DNA of 64,000 bases from Helicobacter pylori (GCF_016755635.1 NZ_CP051500.1:1116001-1180000); one strand, 5' to 3'; positions 46,519-56,712 are shown, numbered from the stretch's first letter. Translations and numbers: made by a program. The notes: generated by a model not told the origin, from the letters alone.

Positions 46519-47426
46519 GCCAAAATACCGCCTATTTTCAAACGCTTGCCATTCAAATAATCCTTCGCTTTCAAAGGCTTTTTACCCACCGCTTGCAACC
46601 TTGCTATACGCACGCTACCCTTCAAGCAACCCACAAGAACGCCTTTTTCATCAATTTCTAAAATCTCGCCTTCCTTGTGGCTCTTTTCATTCTCCACCAA
46701 TTCTACATCTAAAAGTTTAAGGCTATTTTCTAAAAAGATTTCTGGCCAAGATTTAAACGCAAGCGATTTTAAAAACAAGCTTTTAGCGTCTTTAAAACCC
46801 ACTAAACCATCGGCTTTGGTGATTTTTTTACAAAAACTAGCCTGCATATGATCTTGAGGTTTTCTTGTGATGGAAGAGAAATTTTTGAGCGTTGAAAGAA
46901 GTAAATCCGCTCCCATATGCGCTAATTTTAAACTTAAAGCGTCTAAATCCAAATAATCTTCTCTTAAAAAAGAAGCGCTTTCTAAAATATCCCCGCTATC
47001 CAATTCCAAATCCATAAGCATGGTGCTTATACCATAAATCCTATCGTCATTGAGTATCATCTCATGAATGGGCGAAGCCCCCCTGTATTTGGGCAATAAC
47101 GACGCATGCACATTAATGCAAGGAGCGATGGCTAAAACCTCTTTAGGCAAAATCTTACCATAAGCCACCACCACGATAAAATCAGGCTTCAAACCTTTTA
47201 AAATTTGAACTTCAGGCTCTTTCAAACTTTGCGGTTGGAAAATGGGGATATTTAAATGATTTTCTAAAATGTATGTTTTAGTCTCTGGGGCTTTCAATTC
47301 TTTTTTGCGCCCAAAAGGTTTGTCCCTTTGAGTGAATAGCCCCACCACTTCTATGTCTTTATCTCCAACTAACGCCCTTAAGATCACTTCAGCAAACCCC
47401 GGCGTTCCCATAAATACGATGCACAT
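46515..47426 (-). CDS. fmt: Methionyl-tRNA formyltransferase
   Basis: Formylates initiator Met-tRNA with 10-formyltetrahydrofolate. 303 residues: IVFMGTPGFAEVIL at the N-terminus, the catalytic NVHASLLPKYRGASPI motif and a DSGDI loop, then a C-terminal OB-like domain (about 205-303). ATG 47426 has AAGGAA six bases upstream; the in-frame extension upstream lies inside the truncated ATPase gene. The fmt ribosome site is formed by the last codons of that gene. Confidence 0.95.
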   Translation of the reverse strand: MCIVFMGTPGFAEVILRALVGDKDIEVVGLFTQRDKPFGRKKELKAPETKTYILENHLNIPIFQPQSLKEPEVQILKGLKPDFIVVVAYGKILPKEVLAIAPCINVHASLLPKYRGASPIHEMILNDDRIYGISTMLMDLELDSGDILESASFLREDYLDLDALSLKLAHMGADLLLSTLKNFSSITRKPQDHMQASFCKKITKADGLVGFKDAKSLFLKSLAFKSWPEIFLENSLKLLDVELVENEKSHKEGEILEIDEKGVLVGCLKGSVRIARLQAVGKKPLKAKDYLNGKRLKIGGILA

Positions 47427-47427
47427 G

Positions 47428-49074
47428 CTATTCCTTGTTTTTAGTTTTTTCACCATCGCTTAAAATCATCTTAGCCTCACTATTTTCTAAAGCATCAGAA
47501 TTTAAAACAATTCTATAGTCTTTATTCAAAGAATATTTAGGCAAATTTAAAACTTTAAGATAGTTATTAATGATTTCAATATCAGGGCGTTTTTGATCAT
47601 TTAACTCTTTGAGTTTATTGTCAATTTTTTCTAAAAGGCAATTTAATCTCTCATACCCACGATTTAAAACTGATAGTTTTATCTCGGCCTCTTTTTTGAT
47701 CTTTTGCCAATCGTAGCTATCATGTTTAGCCTTTTTAATCCTTGCTTCTTTCAGATCGGTTTTTAATTTTTCTAATTTCTCTTTTTGTTCTTTCTTTTGG
47801 TTTAAAATTTTTCTAGTCTCATTAACATGCTTTTGGATATTTTCTTGAATTTCCAACAATTTTTTATCTATCTTTTGAAATTCTTCCTTATTTTTAGCTC
47901 CCTCTTTTTTATCCACTTCTTTTTGAAGTTTTTCTAATAAAACTTTTATTTGCTCTAACGCATTTTCTAAACTTTCCTTATTTTTTGAAAAGTCTTTCTT
48001 CATGAAAGGTTCAAATTTTTCAAATGATTGCAATATTTCCTTTATATTCCATTGGTCTAAAATATTTTTTAAAGTCCCACTCACTTCTAAAGAGCATTGA
48101 TTAAATTTTTCAACGCTCTCATTAAAGTAACTTGTATAAGCTTGAATAATCTCATGGGGAATTTTTTGAGTGCAAAAAGGGCATGCATTATCAGGCATTT
48201 CTTTTTGTAATTTTATTCCTTTCTCAATAAACTCTCTTCCAACCTTTCTAATATGCTCTTTAATTTTCTTTGAAACTTCCCCTGCCTCTTTATCTATATC
48301 AAAGGAAAATAAAAATTCTAACTTATCTTTTATTGTTTGATAATCTTTAGGCAATTCCATTTCTTTTAAACCATCAAATTTTTTCATGGCTTCATCCAAT
48401 TCGTTAAAATCTTTTTCCAGTTTCATTAATACATCTTCTTGATATTTAAATTTATCCTTTGACACTTTACAGGAATTATTTATTTCAATCTCATTTAGTG
48501 TTATTTGAATAGTCCTTGAAATCACTTTTTTTCGTATTTTTTCTATTTCTTCCTTATATTTTTCAATTTCACTTTTTTGTTTAGCGGTCAAAGTTTCAGC
48601 GCTGTTCTCATCTTTAATTTTTTTTTGTCTTTTTTCTACTTTCCCCCTATAATCTTTTAATTGATTGATTTCTTTCGTTTCTTCGCCTAAAACCGAGCCT
48701 TCTAAAATGATAGTGCCATCATCTAGCTTTTTAAGTCCAAACTCACTATTGAAAGGCGTGTTATTGTGCAAAAAATCGCTATTATAGATTTCAACCTTAA
48801 AAGATGGTGCTCCAATATTGCTATTTGGCTCTATTGTATAGCTTCCATCTTTGCATTCAAATTCAATGCTTGGGGATTTATCAGCAGAAATGGTGCGATA
48901 CTTTTCAATGTGCTTATTTTTTGAAATCAGTAGCTCAAAAGCCCTTGTCAAGCTTGTTTTTCCACGCCCATTATTTCCAAAAATGATATTATAGCGTCCA
49001 AACTCATCCATTTCAATCATGTCTAAACCACAAAACGCCTTAAAAGATTTTATCTTTTTGATATTGATCGCCAT
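47428..49074 (-). CDS. Zinc-hook AAA ATPase (RloC/AAA_13-like), truncated before Walker B
   Basis: A 548-residue RecF/SMC-type ATPase. Walker A GNNGRGKT is at 33-40; coiled coils at about 130-295 and 310-470 flank a zinc-hook CPFC at 298-301, as in Rad50 and the anticodon nuclease RloC. The ABC signature begins normally (LSDGEKT at about 537-543) but the chain then ends in KNKE and a stop; Walker B, D-loop and any nuclease domain are missing. The stop is one base before the fmt ATG. I infer a deletion that fused the 5' part to the fmt leader. ATP hydrolysis should be impaired. It may correspond to HP1142. Confidence 0.75.
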   Translation of the reverse strand: MAINIKKIKSFKAFCGLDMIEMDEFGRYNIIFGNNGRGKTSLTRAFELLISKNKHIEKYRTISADKSPSIEFECKDGSYTIEPNSNIGAPSFKVEIYNSDFLHNNTPFNSEFGLKKLDDGTIILEGSVLGEETKEINQLKDYRGKVEKRQKKIKDENSAETLTAKQKSEIEKYKEEIEKIRKKVISRTIQITLNEIEINNSCKVSKDKFKYQEDVLMKLEKDFNELDEAMKKFDGLKEMELPKDYQTIKDKLEFLFSFDIDKEAGEVSKKIKEHIRKVGREFIEKGIKLQKEMPDNACPFCTQKIPHEIIQAYTSYFNESVEKFNQCSLEVSGTLKNILDQWNIKEILQSFEKFEPFMKKDFSKNKESLENALEQIKVLLEKLQKEVDKKEGAKNKEEFQKIDKKLLEIQENIQKHVNETRKILNQKKEQKEKLEKLKTDLKEARIKKAKHDSYDWQKIKKEAEIKLSVLNRGYERLNCLLEKIDNKLKELNDQKRPDIEIINNYLKVLNLPKYSLNKDYRIVLNSDALENSEAKMILSDGEKTKNKE

Positions 49075-49134
49075 GTTTTTTCTCGCTTTTTTCTTTAATT
49101 TTTCTTATACAACTCAATTAGATACAAAATTATA

Positions 49135-50424
49135 TCACTCTAAATCTTCCCCATCATACCCAAGCTCTAGCGCCTTCACTTGCCCAATAGCATTACCCGC
49201 AATGCCCTTAATAGAGCCATACATGTTAATCGTACCCTCAAACACTTTGTCAATTTGTTTTTCCCTGCTTTTCCAGATCCTATTCATCGCGCGTTTTTCG
49301 CTTTCTAAATCCGCTCTCAATTGCTCAAACCCCTCTATAATCGCATTCACTTGCATAGAAAATTCAGAGCTTGTCAAATAATGATAGAGCAGATTCACTT
49401 TATCGCCCTTATTTTCCTGACTTTTTTTAGCCAAACCTACTTGAATAACCCCCTCTCTTAACACCGCGCTCAACCCCTTAAACTCTTCAAACGAACACAC
49501 CCACACCCCTTCAAATAACCCCATCCTCTCCATCTCTTTAGGCAACGCTTCACTCACAATGACCCCTACATCAGCCCCAATCTCTCGCATGTCGCTTTTA
49601 AGCTTTTCCACCCAAGCTTTTTGGAATTCTTTAGTGCGTTTGCTCTCATAATAAATTTTCCCGCAATTTTGAAATTCCCTAGTATGCACCACTTGAATGC
49701 AATCGCCCCCTCTTTGCCCTTTTTTGATTTCTTCAACACTATCTAGGGGGAATTTTTGCCTCAAAAACTCTTCAATCGCCAATTCTTGCACCTCGCCTTG
49801 GAATTGCTGTGAGCTTAATTCTGCCTTTCTTTGAGCGTTTTTCAACTCGTTTCTTAACATTTCTAATTGCTCTTCTTGCTGCTTGAATTTCAATTCATTT
49901 TTTTCATGCAAAGCTTTTTCTATTTTTTCCCTTTCCGTTTCCAATTTTTCATTCAATTTTTTTTCATTTTCCGCTTTCAATCGGCTCTCTGCTTCGTTAT
50001 TTTCTCTTTTTAGCCTTTCAATTTCCGCTTCTTTTTGGTGCAATTCCTGAACTTGTTTGGACTTCTCATCCAATTCTTTTTGCAACAATTCCAAGCCTTT
50101 TTGCTGCTCTAAAAAAGCGTTTTTTCTGGCTTCTTCAATGATTTTAGCCCTTTCATCTTGCAAAGCTAAAGCGCTCGCTTGTTTGACCGCCTCATCAAAT
50201 TTGGCCTGTTGCTCTTTTGCTCGCTCTTTTAGGGCCTCTTCTTTTTGCTCTAAATTTTTGAAATCGCTTAGATACTGTGCTCTTTTTTCATTCACCTCTT
50301 TTTCAAACTCTTTTTGTTGGGCTAAAAACTTATTTTGATTTTCTAACTCAATCTGTTTGTATAGCGCTTCTCTCACATCAATGAGCGTTTGACACTTGGG
50401 GCATGTGATTTGATTTTCTTGCAT
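49135..50424 (-). CDS. DUF2130 protein: zinc-ribbon start, coiled coil, nuclease-like core
   Basis: A 429-residue protein of unknown function. CPKC at 8-11 suggests half a zinc ribbon; residues about 25-208 are an unbroken charged coiled coil; residues about 215-330 form the conserved DUF2130 domain with D241 (GGDCIQVV) and E260-S-K262, a D-X18-E-X-K pattern like the PD-(D/E)XK nuclease/RmuC fold. AAAGGA lies before the ATG. Gene next upstream of the truncated zinc-hook ATPase, same strand, 60 bases apart. A DNA-processing or defence role is inference. It corresponds to HP1143 by position. Confidence 0.75.
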   Translation of the reverse strand: MQENQITCPKCQTLIDVREALYKQIELENQNKFLAQQKEFEKEVNEKRAQYLSDFKNLEQKEEALKERAKEQQAKFDEAVKQASALALQDERAKIIEEARKNAFLEQQKGLELLQKELDEKSKQVQELHQKEAEIERLKRENNEAESRLKAENEKKLNEKLETEREKIEKALHEKNELKFKQQEEQLEMLRNELKNAQRKAELSSQQFQGEVQELAIEEFLRQKFPLDSVEEIKKGQRGGDCIQVVHTREFQNCGKIYYESKRTKEFQKAWVEKLKSDMREIGADVGVIVSEALPKEMERMGLFEGVWVCSFEEFKGLSAVLREGVIQVGLAKKSQENKGDKVNLLYHYLTSSEFSMQVNAIIEGFEQLRADLESEKRAMNRIWKSREKQIDKVFEGTINMYGSIKGIAGNAIGQVKALELGYDGEDLE

Positions 50425-50491
50425 GATTTTCCTTTAAGATTTGGTTTTTTATATTTTATAATAGAATGAGATCAGTTTAATTTAAGATAGA

Positions 50492-50848
50492 GTGCCACTC
50501 ATCAATCATTTTTTAGAATAAGTTATTTTACAAAGCCAATCTGATGAAAACAAAAGTATAAAACCAATTGCTTTTGGAAGTCTTATCAAACTCAACCCAC
50601 ATAATGAAAATCCCCTATTCGCATTTATTGCGCTTTCTTGCACTCAATTCCATTATTCTGGCATGTGCCTAGTTGCCCCCTATGAAAACGATTCTATTAT
50701 TTTTGAGTTATTGCATTGCATTGATTTTCAAGCACGCAATTTTGAATACCAACAACTTGTTCAATTAGATCCGAAAGAAATTAAAACCCAAATCCTTGAG
50801 CGTTTAAAACACCAAAAGCAAAAATCAAACATTAAGAAATAAAAATTA
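50492..50848 (+). pseudogene. Broken small gene with an in-frame stop
   Basis: From GTG 50492 the frame reads VPLINHFLE, hits TAA (50519-50521), then stays open for 108 codons to TAA 50846-50848. The second part (IAFGSLIKLNPHNENPLFAFIALS, then HYSGMCLVAPYENDSIIFELLHCIDF) has a clear protein-like composition but no start codon before an internal Met about 47 residues in. One nonsense change would explain it. Family not recognised. It is on the plus strand, opposite its neighbours, between the DUF2130 gene and the 16S 3' flank. Confidence 0.6.
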
Positions 50849-51009
50849 AAACGCAATAAGTAAGAAATAACAAACAACAAGTAAACTAAACACATTAAAC
50901 ATTAAATATAAAGACACCAACAACTAAAAATATAAGCATTAAGAAATAACAAACAATAAGCAAACAAGAATTAAACAAAATCAAGAAGTAAAAAAGAAAG
51001 AAAAGCTCA

Positions 51010-51028
51010 ATCTTTCAAAACTAAGCAA
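51010..51028 (-). ncRNA. 3' strand of the 16S precursor processing stem
   Basis: On the transcribed strand this trailer is complementary to the leader at 52976-52994 over 19 bases with one G-G mismatch. It would enclose the whole 16S RNA, as in RNase III processing stems. Confidence 0.75.
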
Positions 51029-51060
51029 CAAGAAGTTCTTTTGTCAGGTAATACTCTTTG

Positions 51061-51086
51061 GCTTTTAACAAGCGAATGTTAAAAGC
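51061..51086 (-). ncRNA. Perfect 10-bp hairpin just after the 16S 3' end
   Basis: GCTTTTAACA and TGTTAAAAGC flank a 6-base loop, about ten bases beyond the mature 3' end. No U-run follows on the transcribed strand, and it lies inside the long precursor stem, so a processing or protective hairpin is more likely than a terminator. Confidence 0.7.
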
Positions 51087-51095
51087 TTTTCTCTA

Positions 51096-52600
<1,505 letters not shown>

Positions 52601-53064
52601 AGTGTTTGTCCTAAAGCTCTTTTGTTTTTTGATAGGCTATCATTATTTCTAATAATAGCTTTAGCGTATCACAAGAACTCGTTTTATACTTTATTGAATA
52701 AAACGGGTTGTGTTCTTAAGTATTACAACAACAAAACAGAAAGAAACTTTTCAAAAAGGTTTAGCCAAACGCTAACCTTAAAATACTCTCATGCCATTCA
52801 GTCATCAATCATAATGATATAAATGATATAATCATCATAATCAATGAAATTGATTGGCACTGGTTGGATAAGAATTTCTTATAAAAGAATGAAAGTTATT
52901 GAAACCCTCACTCTTTTTATAATAAGTCATCCTTAAATCATTTAGAATATCCCTTTAAAAAAAACTTCTATCAATTTGCTTAGTTTTCAAAGATCGTTTG
53001 CTTTTAATCAGCTATCCTTGTAAGTTATCAAGCGGCTTTTTAAAAGCCCTTGCTGAAACAAGGA
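52601..53064 (-). ncRNA. 16S rRNA precursor leader
   Basis: About 460 bases between the predicted promoter and the mature 16S 5' end, with no open frame. It contains a stem of AAGAAC...CGTTTTAT and ATAAAACG...GTTCTT arms (52673-52717), a smaller hairpin GCTAT.ATTATT/AATAATAGC (about 52637-52660), and the processing strand at 52976-52994, which also reads as the common leader motif ATCTTTGAAAACTAAGC on the transcript. Confidence 0.65.
52976..52994 (-). ncRNA. 5' strand of the 16S precursor processing stem
   Basis: Complementary, with one mismatch in 19 bases, to the trailer at 51010-51028. RNase III-type maturation of the separate 16S precursor in H. pylori has been described, and this pair fits it. 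Confidence 0.75.
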
Positions 53065-53070
53065 AATGAA

Positions 53071-53076
53071 AGTATA
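53071..53076 (-). promoter_or_regulatory. Probable -10 box of the 16S rRNA promoter
   Basis: TATACT on the minus strand (context TGACTATACT) upstream of the processing strand. It is the best -10 candidate that would include the leader stem in the transcript. The predicted start is near 53064. Confidence 0.5.
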
Positions 53077-53088
53077 GTCATAGAAAGC

Positions 53089-53274
53089 TTAAGGTTTGCT
53101 TAAACTATAAAAATTTTTGACAGAGTAAGTTAAAATTTTAAAACGATTGGGTTTTGAGAAATCTAAATACCGCCAAAAACACGCACACATTCCCCATAAA
53201 ACCACTACTATAAGTGCTAATTTATCTCCGTTTTCAAAAATAACTCCATAATAGAGAGCAAAAAATGAAATCAT
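53089..53274 (-). CDS. Possible small membrane protein upstream of the 16S promoter
   Basis: A 61-residue frame with two hydrophobic stretches (ISFFALYYGVIF and LALIVVVLWGMCACFW) and a basic C-terminal half. It ends just before the rRNA promoter and lies downstream of the NYN gene on the same strand. No convincing ribosome site and no recognised family; it may not be a gene. Confidence 0.3.
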   Translation of the reverse strand: MISFFALYYGVIFENGDKLALIVVVLWGMCACFWRYLDFSKPNRFKILTYSVKNFYSLSKP

Positions 53275-53346
53275 GGATTAGAAAAATCCGCTTAAGCTAA
53301 CCCTTTTAAAATGGGTGCTTTTTTGTCCCCTTGGTGGGGGATCGTG

Positions 53347-54132
53347 TTAGTTCTTCTTAAAGAGTTGGTCTTTAAATGGGTTGTTAAAAGACTCGTTGGT
53401 GGAAGAGTTCTTTTTCTTGGGGGTGTGCTGAGGCAAATTATCTACAATGTCAGCGACACTGCGTTCTCTCACATTGCAAGACTTCTTCAAGTCTGAAGGA
53501 ACAGAATTGGGGCTTTCTTGAATGTTGGCGATGAAGACTTCAAAGCCTTTCTCCCAAGCGGCTTCTAACACAAGCACAAAATCGGTATCCCTGCTGAACA
53601 GCAAAATACACCCTCCTTGTTTGGTGCAATATAGCTTGGTAATATCGTGCGCCAACAGCGCATCAACTTGTTTTTGACGCAACTTTAAGTAAGGTATGAA
53701 AATCTTGGCTTCTAGACCATTATAGACTTCTTTGTCTTCGAACTTATATACGAATTTGAACTTTACCCGCCCGACTCGTAATTTCACTTGATTTTGTTGG
53801 GCGATCACATGGTTGAAAGATTGGATAATCCCTGATTTATTCACTCTTTCCTCATAATCTTTAGGATTCTTCTCTTTATACTCCTCAAGTTCTTCGTTTT
53901 TATTGCCCTTGATTCTAGGTTCAACTTCTGTGAAAGGCTCAGATACATAAAAATAGATCCGCTTCAATTCCTCTTCAGGCTCCAAAAACGAACGGATTAG
54001 CGCTAAGAGTTGATCGGGATTGTTGAAATTAAAATTAGGCTCTTTTAAACGCTCATCCGTTTCTTGGATTGCTTTCAAATCGGCGAGAAGATTTTCCCAA
54101 TCCACAAAAATCGTGGTTTCAGTTTTTTCCAT
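53347..54132 (-). CDS. NYN-domain (PIN-like) putative ribonuclease
   Basis: A 261-residue protein with the NYN/LabA-type core: FVDWEN at 9-14 (D11), KQVDALLAHD at 154-163 (D157) and LFSRDTDF at 178-185 (D182, D184) supply the acidic metal site of PIN-like RNases; the strand-helix VLEAAWEKGFEVFIA follows. The tail from about residue 225 is polar and Asn/Lys-rich, probably disordered. ATG 54132 has GGGAGA seven bases upstream. It has its own promoter and no partner gene, so toxin-antitoxin pairing is not supported. The target RNA is unknown. Confidence 0.75.
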   Translation of the reverse strand: MEKTETTIFVDWENLLADLKAIQETDERLKEPNFNFNNPDQLLALIRSFLEPEEELKRIYFYVSEPFTEVEPRIKGNKNEELEEYKEKNPKDYEERVNKSGIIQSFNHVIAQQNQVKLRVGRVKFKFVYKFEDKEVYNGLEAKIFIPYLKLRQKQVDALLAHDITKLYCTKQGGCILLFSRDTDFVLVLEAAWEKGFEVFIANIQESPNSVPSDLKKSCNVRERSVADIVDNLPQHTPKKKNSSTNESFNNPFKDQLFKKN

Positions 54133-54169
54133 GCTTTCTCCCAAAATATGAATTTTGCCATAAGGGTTG

Positions 54170-54175
54170 AGTATA
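54170..54175 (-). promoter_or_regulatory. Extended -10 promoter of the NYN gene
   Basis: TGCTATACT on the minus strand, 38 bases before the ATG; the TG gives an extended -10 element. Confidence 0.5.
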
Positions 54176-54749
54176 GCATGGGGATTTAAACATGCCTTGT
54201 TTTTTAAAATAAAGGTTCTGTTCTCATCAAACAGACACTCAAAGCCTTAATTAATTTCTTTCATTTTTTAAAAACTTTATAGTAAAACTTTCTTGAGAAT
54301 ATGAGGGGATATTTCGCGCTTTAATGTTCTTTCAAACCCTTTAAATCCCCCTTAACCTGATCGCTTTTTTTAAGGAGTTATCGTTTAACTTGCATCAGGC
54401 TTTTTGTATTTTGATGGTAAAAAACGCTTTTTAACCTTTTTTAAAATTTGACAACCAACGCCCCATTAAAAAACAGAGCCAAAAATTCAGTTTAACAAAC
54501 AGCAAGCTAGAAAAGAAGCGATTAAAGCTTTGCCTTGAAAAAAAACGAACACCAACGCTAAAAAGAGTTTAGAGTTTTAAAAAAGTTGGTGGTAAAACTA
54601 AAAAGGGATTAAAAAACTCTTTTTCAAGCCAATCCAATCCATTTAAAAAGTTTTACGCTAATTTTAAGAGGAGCGGTTAAAAAACGGATTTCAACCCCTA
54701 AAGAGCGTTCTACCCATCAGCATGATGGATAAAAGAATCTTAACAGAAA
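54176..54749. other. 574-base gap without a gene
   Basis: No frame with a plausible start and ribosome site is seen on either strand. Inverted repeats occur: CCTGAT (about 54355-54360) with ATCAGG (about 54394-54399), and AAAGAGTTT (about 54563) with AAACTCTTT (about 54615). These could be the 3' structure of the rplS operon, which ends at 54750 on the minus strand, or an unannotated small RNA. Nothing further can be supported. Confidence 0.5.
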
Positions 54750-55106
54750 TTAATGGCGGACTTCTTTAATCCTTGCTGCCTTACCTCTCCTATCGCGCAA
54801 GTAGTAGAGCTTCGCGCGGCGTACCCTGCCCACACGCAACACCTCAACGCTCGCCAAACTTTCGCTATAAAAAGGGAAAATTTTCTCCACGCCGATATTG
54901 TTAGCCCCTATTTTACGCACGCAAAAAGCCTTATCCACGCCATTGCCTCTAATCGCAATGCACACGCCTTCAAAATACTGAGTTCGTGTTTTTTCGCCTT
55001 CTTTAATGGTGATACCCAATCTCAAAGTATCGCCAGCTTTAAACGCTGGCATGGTCTTGTCTTTTAATTGAGTGTCTTCAAACTGCTGAATGTAGCGGTT
55101 TTTCAT
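54750..55106 (-). CDS. rplS: 50S ribosomal protein L19
   Basis: Full-length L19 (118 residues) with [20 protein letters not shown] and the C-terminal signature [21 protein letters not shown]. It sits at the interface of the ribosomal subunits. Last gene of rpsP-khpA-rimM-trmD-rplS, the common bacterial order. Confidence 0.97.
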   Translation of the reverse strand: MKNRYIQQFEDTQLKDKTMPAFKAGDTLRLGITIKEGEKTRTQYFEGVCIAIRGNGVDKAFCVRKIGANNIGVEKIFPFYSESLASVEVLRVGRVRRAKLYYLRDRRGKAARIKEVRH

Positions 55107-55127
55107 GTGTTTTCCTTAATGTCAATT

Positions 55128-55817
55128 TCATGATTTGTGCTGTTTGAATAAATCAAGGCGGTAAAATTTTGTCCTTAATTTTGACAAATCAAGTTTTAGT
55201 TGCTTGATTTTAGCATGATTTCCTTTAGAATATTCTAAAGGAGCAGGGATTTTATTGATTTCTTTGGATTTAAAAACAGCGTTAGCGAAATTAGGGGCCT
55301 CCAAATAATTATTTTCAAAACTCTCATTTTCTAAAGATTGGGCGTTACCCAAAACCCCTTGAATGTGGCGAGCGATACTATCTATCAAGCACAACGCCCC
55401 AAGCTCGCCCCCTGTTAAAATAAAATCGCCTATACAAAAAACCTCATCAGCGCTCAATTCAATAGAGCGTTCATCAAAGCCCTCATAACGCCCGCACACC
55501 AAAACGACATGCTTTTTTTGAGCCAAACGCATCGCGTCTATTTGCTTGAAAGGCTTGCCCACCGCGCTTAAAAAAATCGTGTGTTTAGGGTTTTTAACAA
55601 AATGGAGCGCGTTTTCTACCATCTCAGGGTCTAAAATTTGCCCTGCACCCCCACCAATGAGCGTGTGATCCGCTTTTTGAAATTTATTAGCGCTAAAATC
55701 TCTAAGGTTTAACACTTCTAATTCAAAAAGATTTTTTTCTAACGCTCTTTTTAAAATAGAATCTTCAAAATAAGGCAAGATGAGTTGCGGGAAAAGGGTT
55801 AAAACGCTGAATTTCAC
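55128..55817 (-). CDS. trmD: tRNA (guanine-37-N1) methyltransferase
   Basis: Methylates G37 next to the anticodon, preventing +1 frameshifts. SPOUT-fold knot motifs are present: GGGAGQILDPE (about 58-68), VCGRYEGFDERSIE (about 108-121) and IGDFILTGGELGAL (about 132-145). 229 residues, normal length. It abuts rimM without a gap. Confidence 0.96.
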   Translation of the reverse strand: MKFSVLTLFPQLILPYFEDSILKRALEKNLFELEVLNLRDFSANKFQKADHTLIGGGAGQILDPEMVENALHFVKNPKHTIFLSAVGKPFKQIDAMRLAQKKHVVLVCGRYEGFDERSIELSADEVFCIGDFILTGGELGALCLIDSIARHIQGVLGNAQSLENESFENNYLEAPNFANAVFKSKEINKIPAPLEYSKGNHAKIKQLKLDLSKLRTKFYRLDLFKQHKS

Positions 55818-56372
55818 TCAACTATTCTCTAAAAGCGTTTTAGCGTTATGGGTGGTTATTTTTTTGTCTTGCAAAAGGATTTCTTGGATATAAAAATCCC
55901 TATAAGGGATTAAAAAAATCTTAGCCAAACCTTTTTCAACCAAGTTCAGCGTGGTTTCAACCATGAAATAATCTGTTTGAGAAATCCTTTGGATTTCTAT
56001 GACTTTTCCTAGAATCTCGTTTTCTTCCACCACGCTAAGCCCTATTAAATCGCAATAAAAAAACTCGCCCTCTTTTAAAACACAGAGTTTTTTACTCTCT
56101 GCTTCGCTCATAAAAAGCCCTAAATTAGTCAGCTCTTTAGCCTTTTCGGGCGTGTGGATAGTTTCTAAAAACAACAAATTTTTGGCATGTTCATAAGAAT
56201 GGATTGTATATTCTTTAAAAGAAGAAGCGCGAGAGAAAGCGTTCAAGGGAGCGACACTCACCTTAACGCCTTTTTTTAAGCACTCCGGAAAATCGCTCTC
56301 TAAATGAAGCTTTAACCCCCCATTAAGCCCCACGCTTTTACCAATTCTGCCCACTAAAAGCATAGAAACCAT
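55818..56372 (-). CDS. rimM: 16S rRNA processing protein RimM
   Basis: 30S maturation factor binding S19. The 184 residues comprise the N-terminal domain beginning LVGRIGKSVGLNGGLKLH and a PRC-barrel C-terminal domain (from about residue 95, EGEFFYCDLIGLSV, ending LIPYRDFYIQEI). Its start abuts the khpA stop. Confidence 0.94.
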   Translation of the reverse strand: MVSMLLVGRIGKSVGLNGGLKLHLESDFPECLKKGVKVSVAPLNAFSRASSFKEYTIHSYEHAKNLLFLETIHTPEKAKELTNLGLFMSEAESKKLCVLKEGEFFYCDLIGLSVVEENEILGKVIEIQRISQTDYFMVETTLNLVEKGLAKIFLIPYRDFYIQEILLQDKKITTHNAKTLLENS

Positions 56373-56696
56373 TCAAGGCGTTTGATCGCTATTTTTACTG
56401 GCAAAAACAACGATTTTATAAGAAAACCCGTCTTTGGCTTTCACACCAGAAACAAACGCCTTAATCGCACTCACCATTTTGCCCTCTTTACCAATCACAT
56501 GCCCCATGTCTGATGGGTGGGTATAAATAGTGATTTGTTTGACTTTATCTTCTAAAAGCGTGTGCTCTACGCTCAAAGCTTGCGGAAAAGAAACAACCTT
56601 TTTTAAATATTTTTCTAAAAAAGTTGCCACACAATACGAATAGTCCTTACAATCAGCTTGAGAAAAAGGCGTGTTCAAAGGATCTAATTCGCGCAT
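56373..56696 (-). CDS. khpA: KH-domain RNA-binding protein KhpA
   Basis: Small RNA-binding protein with a single KH domain: the GxxG loop is in VIGKEGKMVSAIKAFVSG (about 68-85). At 107 residues it is longer than typical KhpA (about 80), the extra being an N-terminal segment. The location between rpsP and rimM is the standard one. Confidence 0.88.
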   Translation of the reverse strand: MRELDPLNTPFSQADCKDYSYCVATFLEKYLKKVVSFPQALSVEHTLLEDKVKQITIYTHPSDMGHVIGKEGKMVSAIKAFVSGVKAKDGFSYKIVVFASKNSDQTP

Positions 56697-56712
56697 TTAA
56701 CCTCACAAAACC

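Noticed and set aside
53285-53345. Hairpin-like ACCC/GGGT and CCCC/GGGG elements with T runs after the NYN gene
   Set aside because: The T runs lie on the wrong side for the minus-strand gene and there is no plus-strand gene to terminate.
53311-53496. Plus-strand frame at the 3' end of the NYN gene
   Set aside because: Antisense to the NYN coding region, with no ribosome site.
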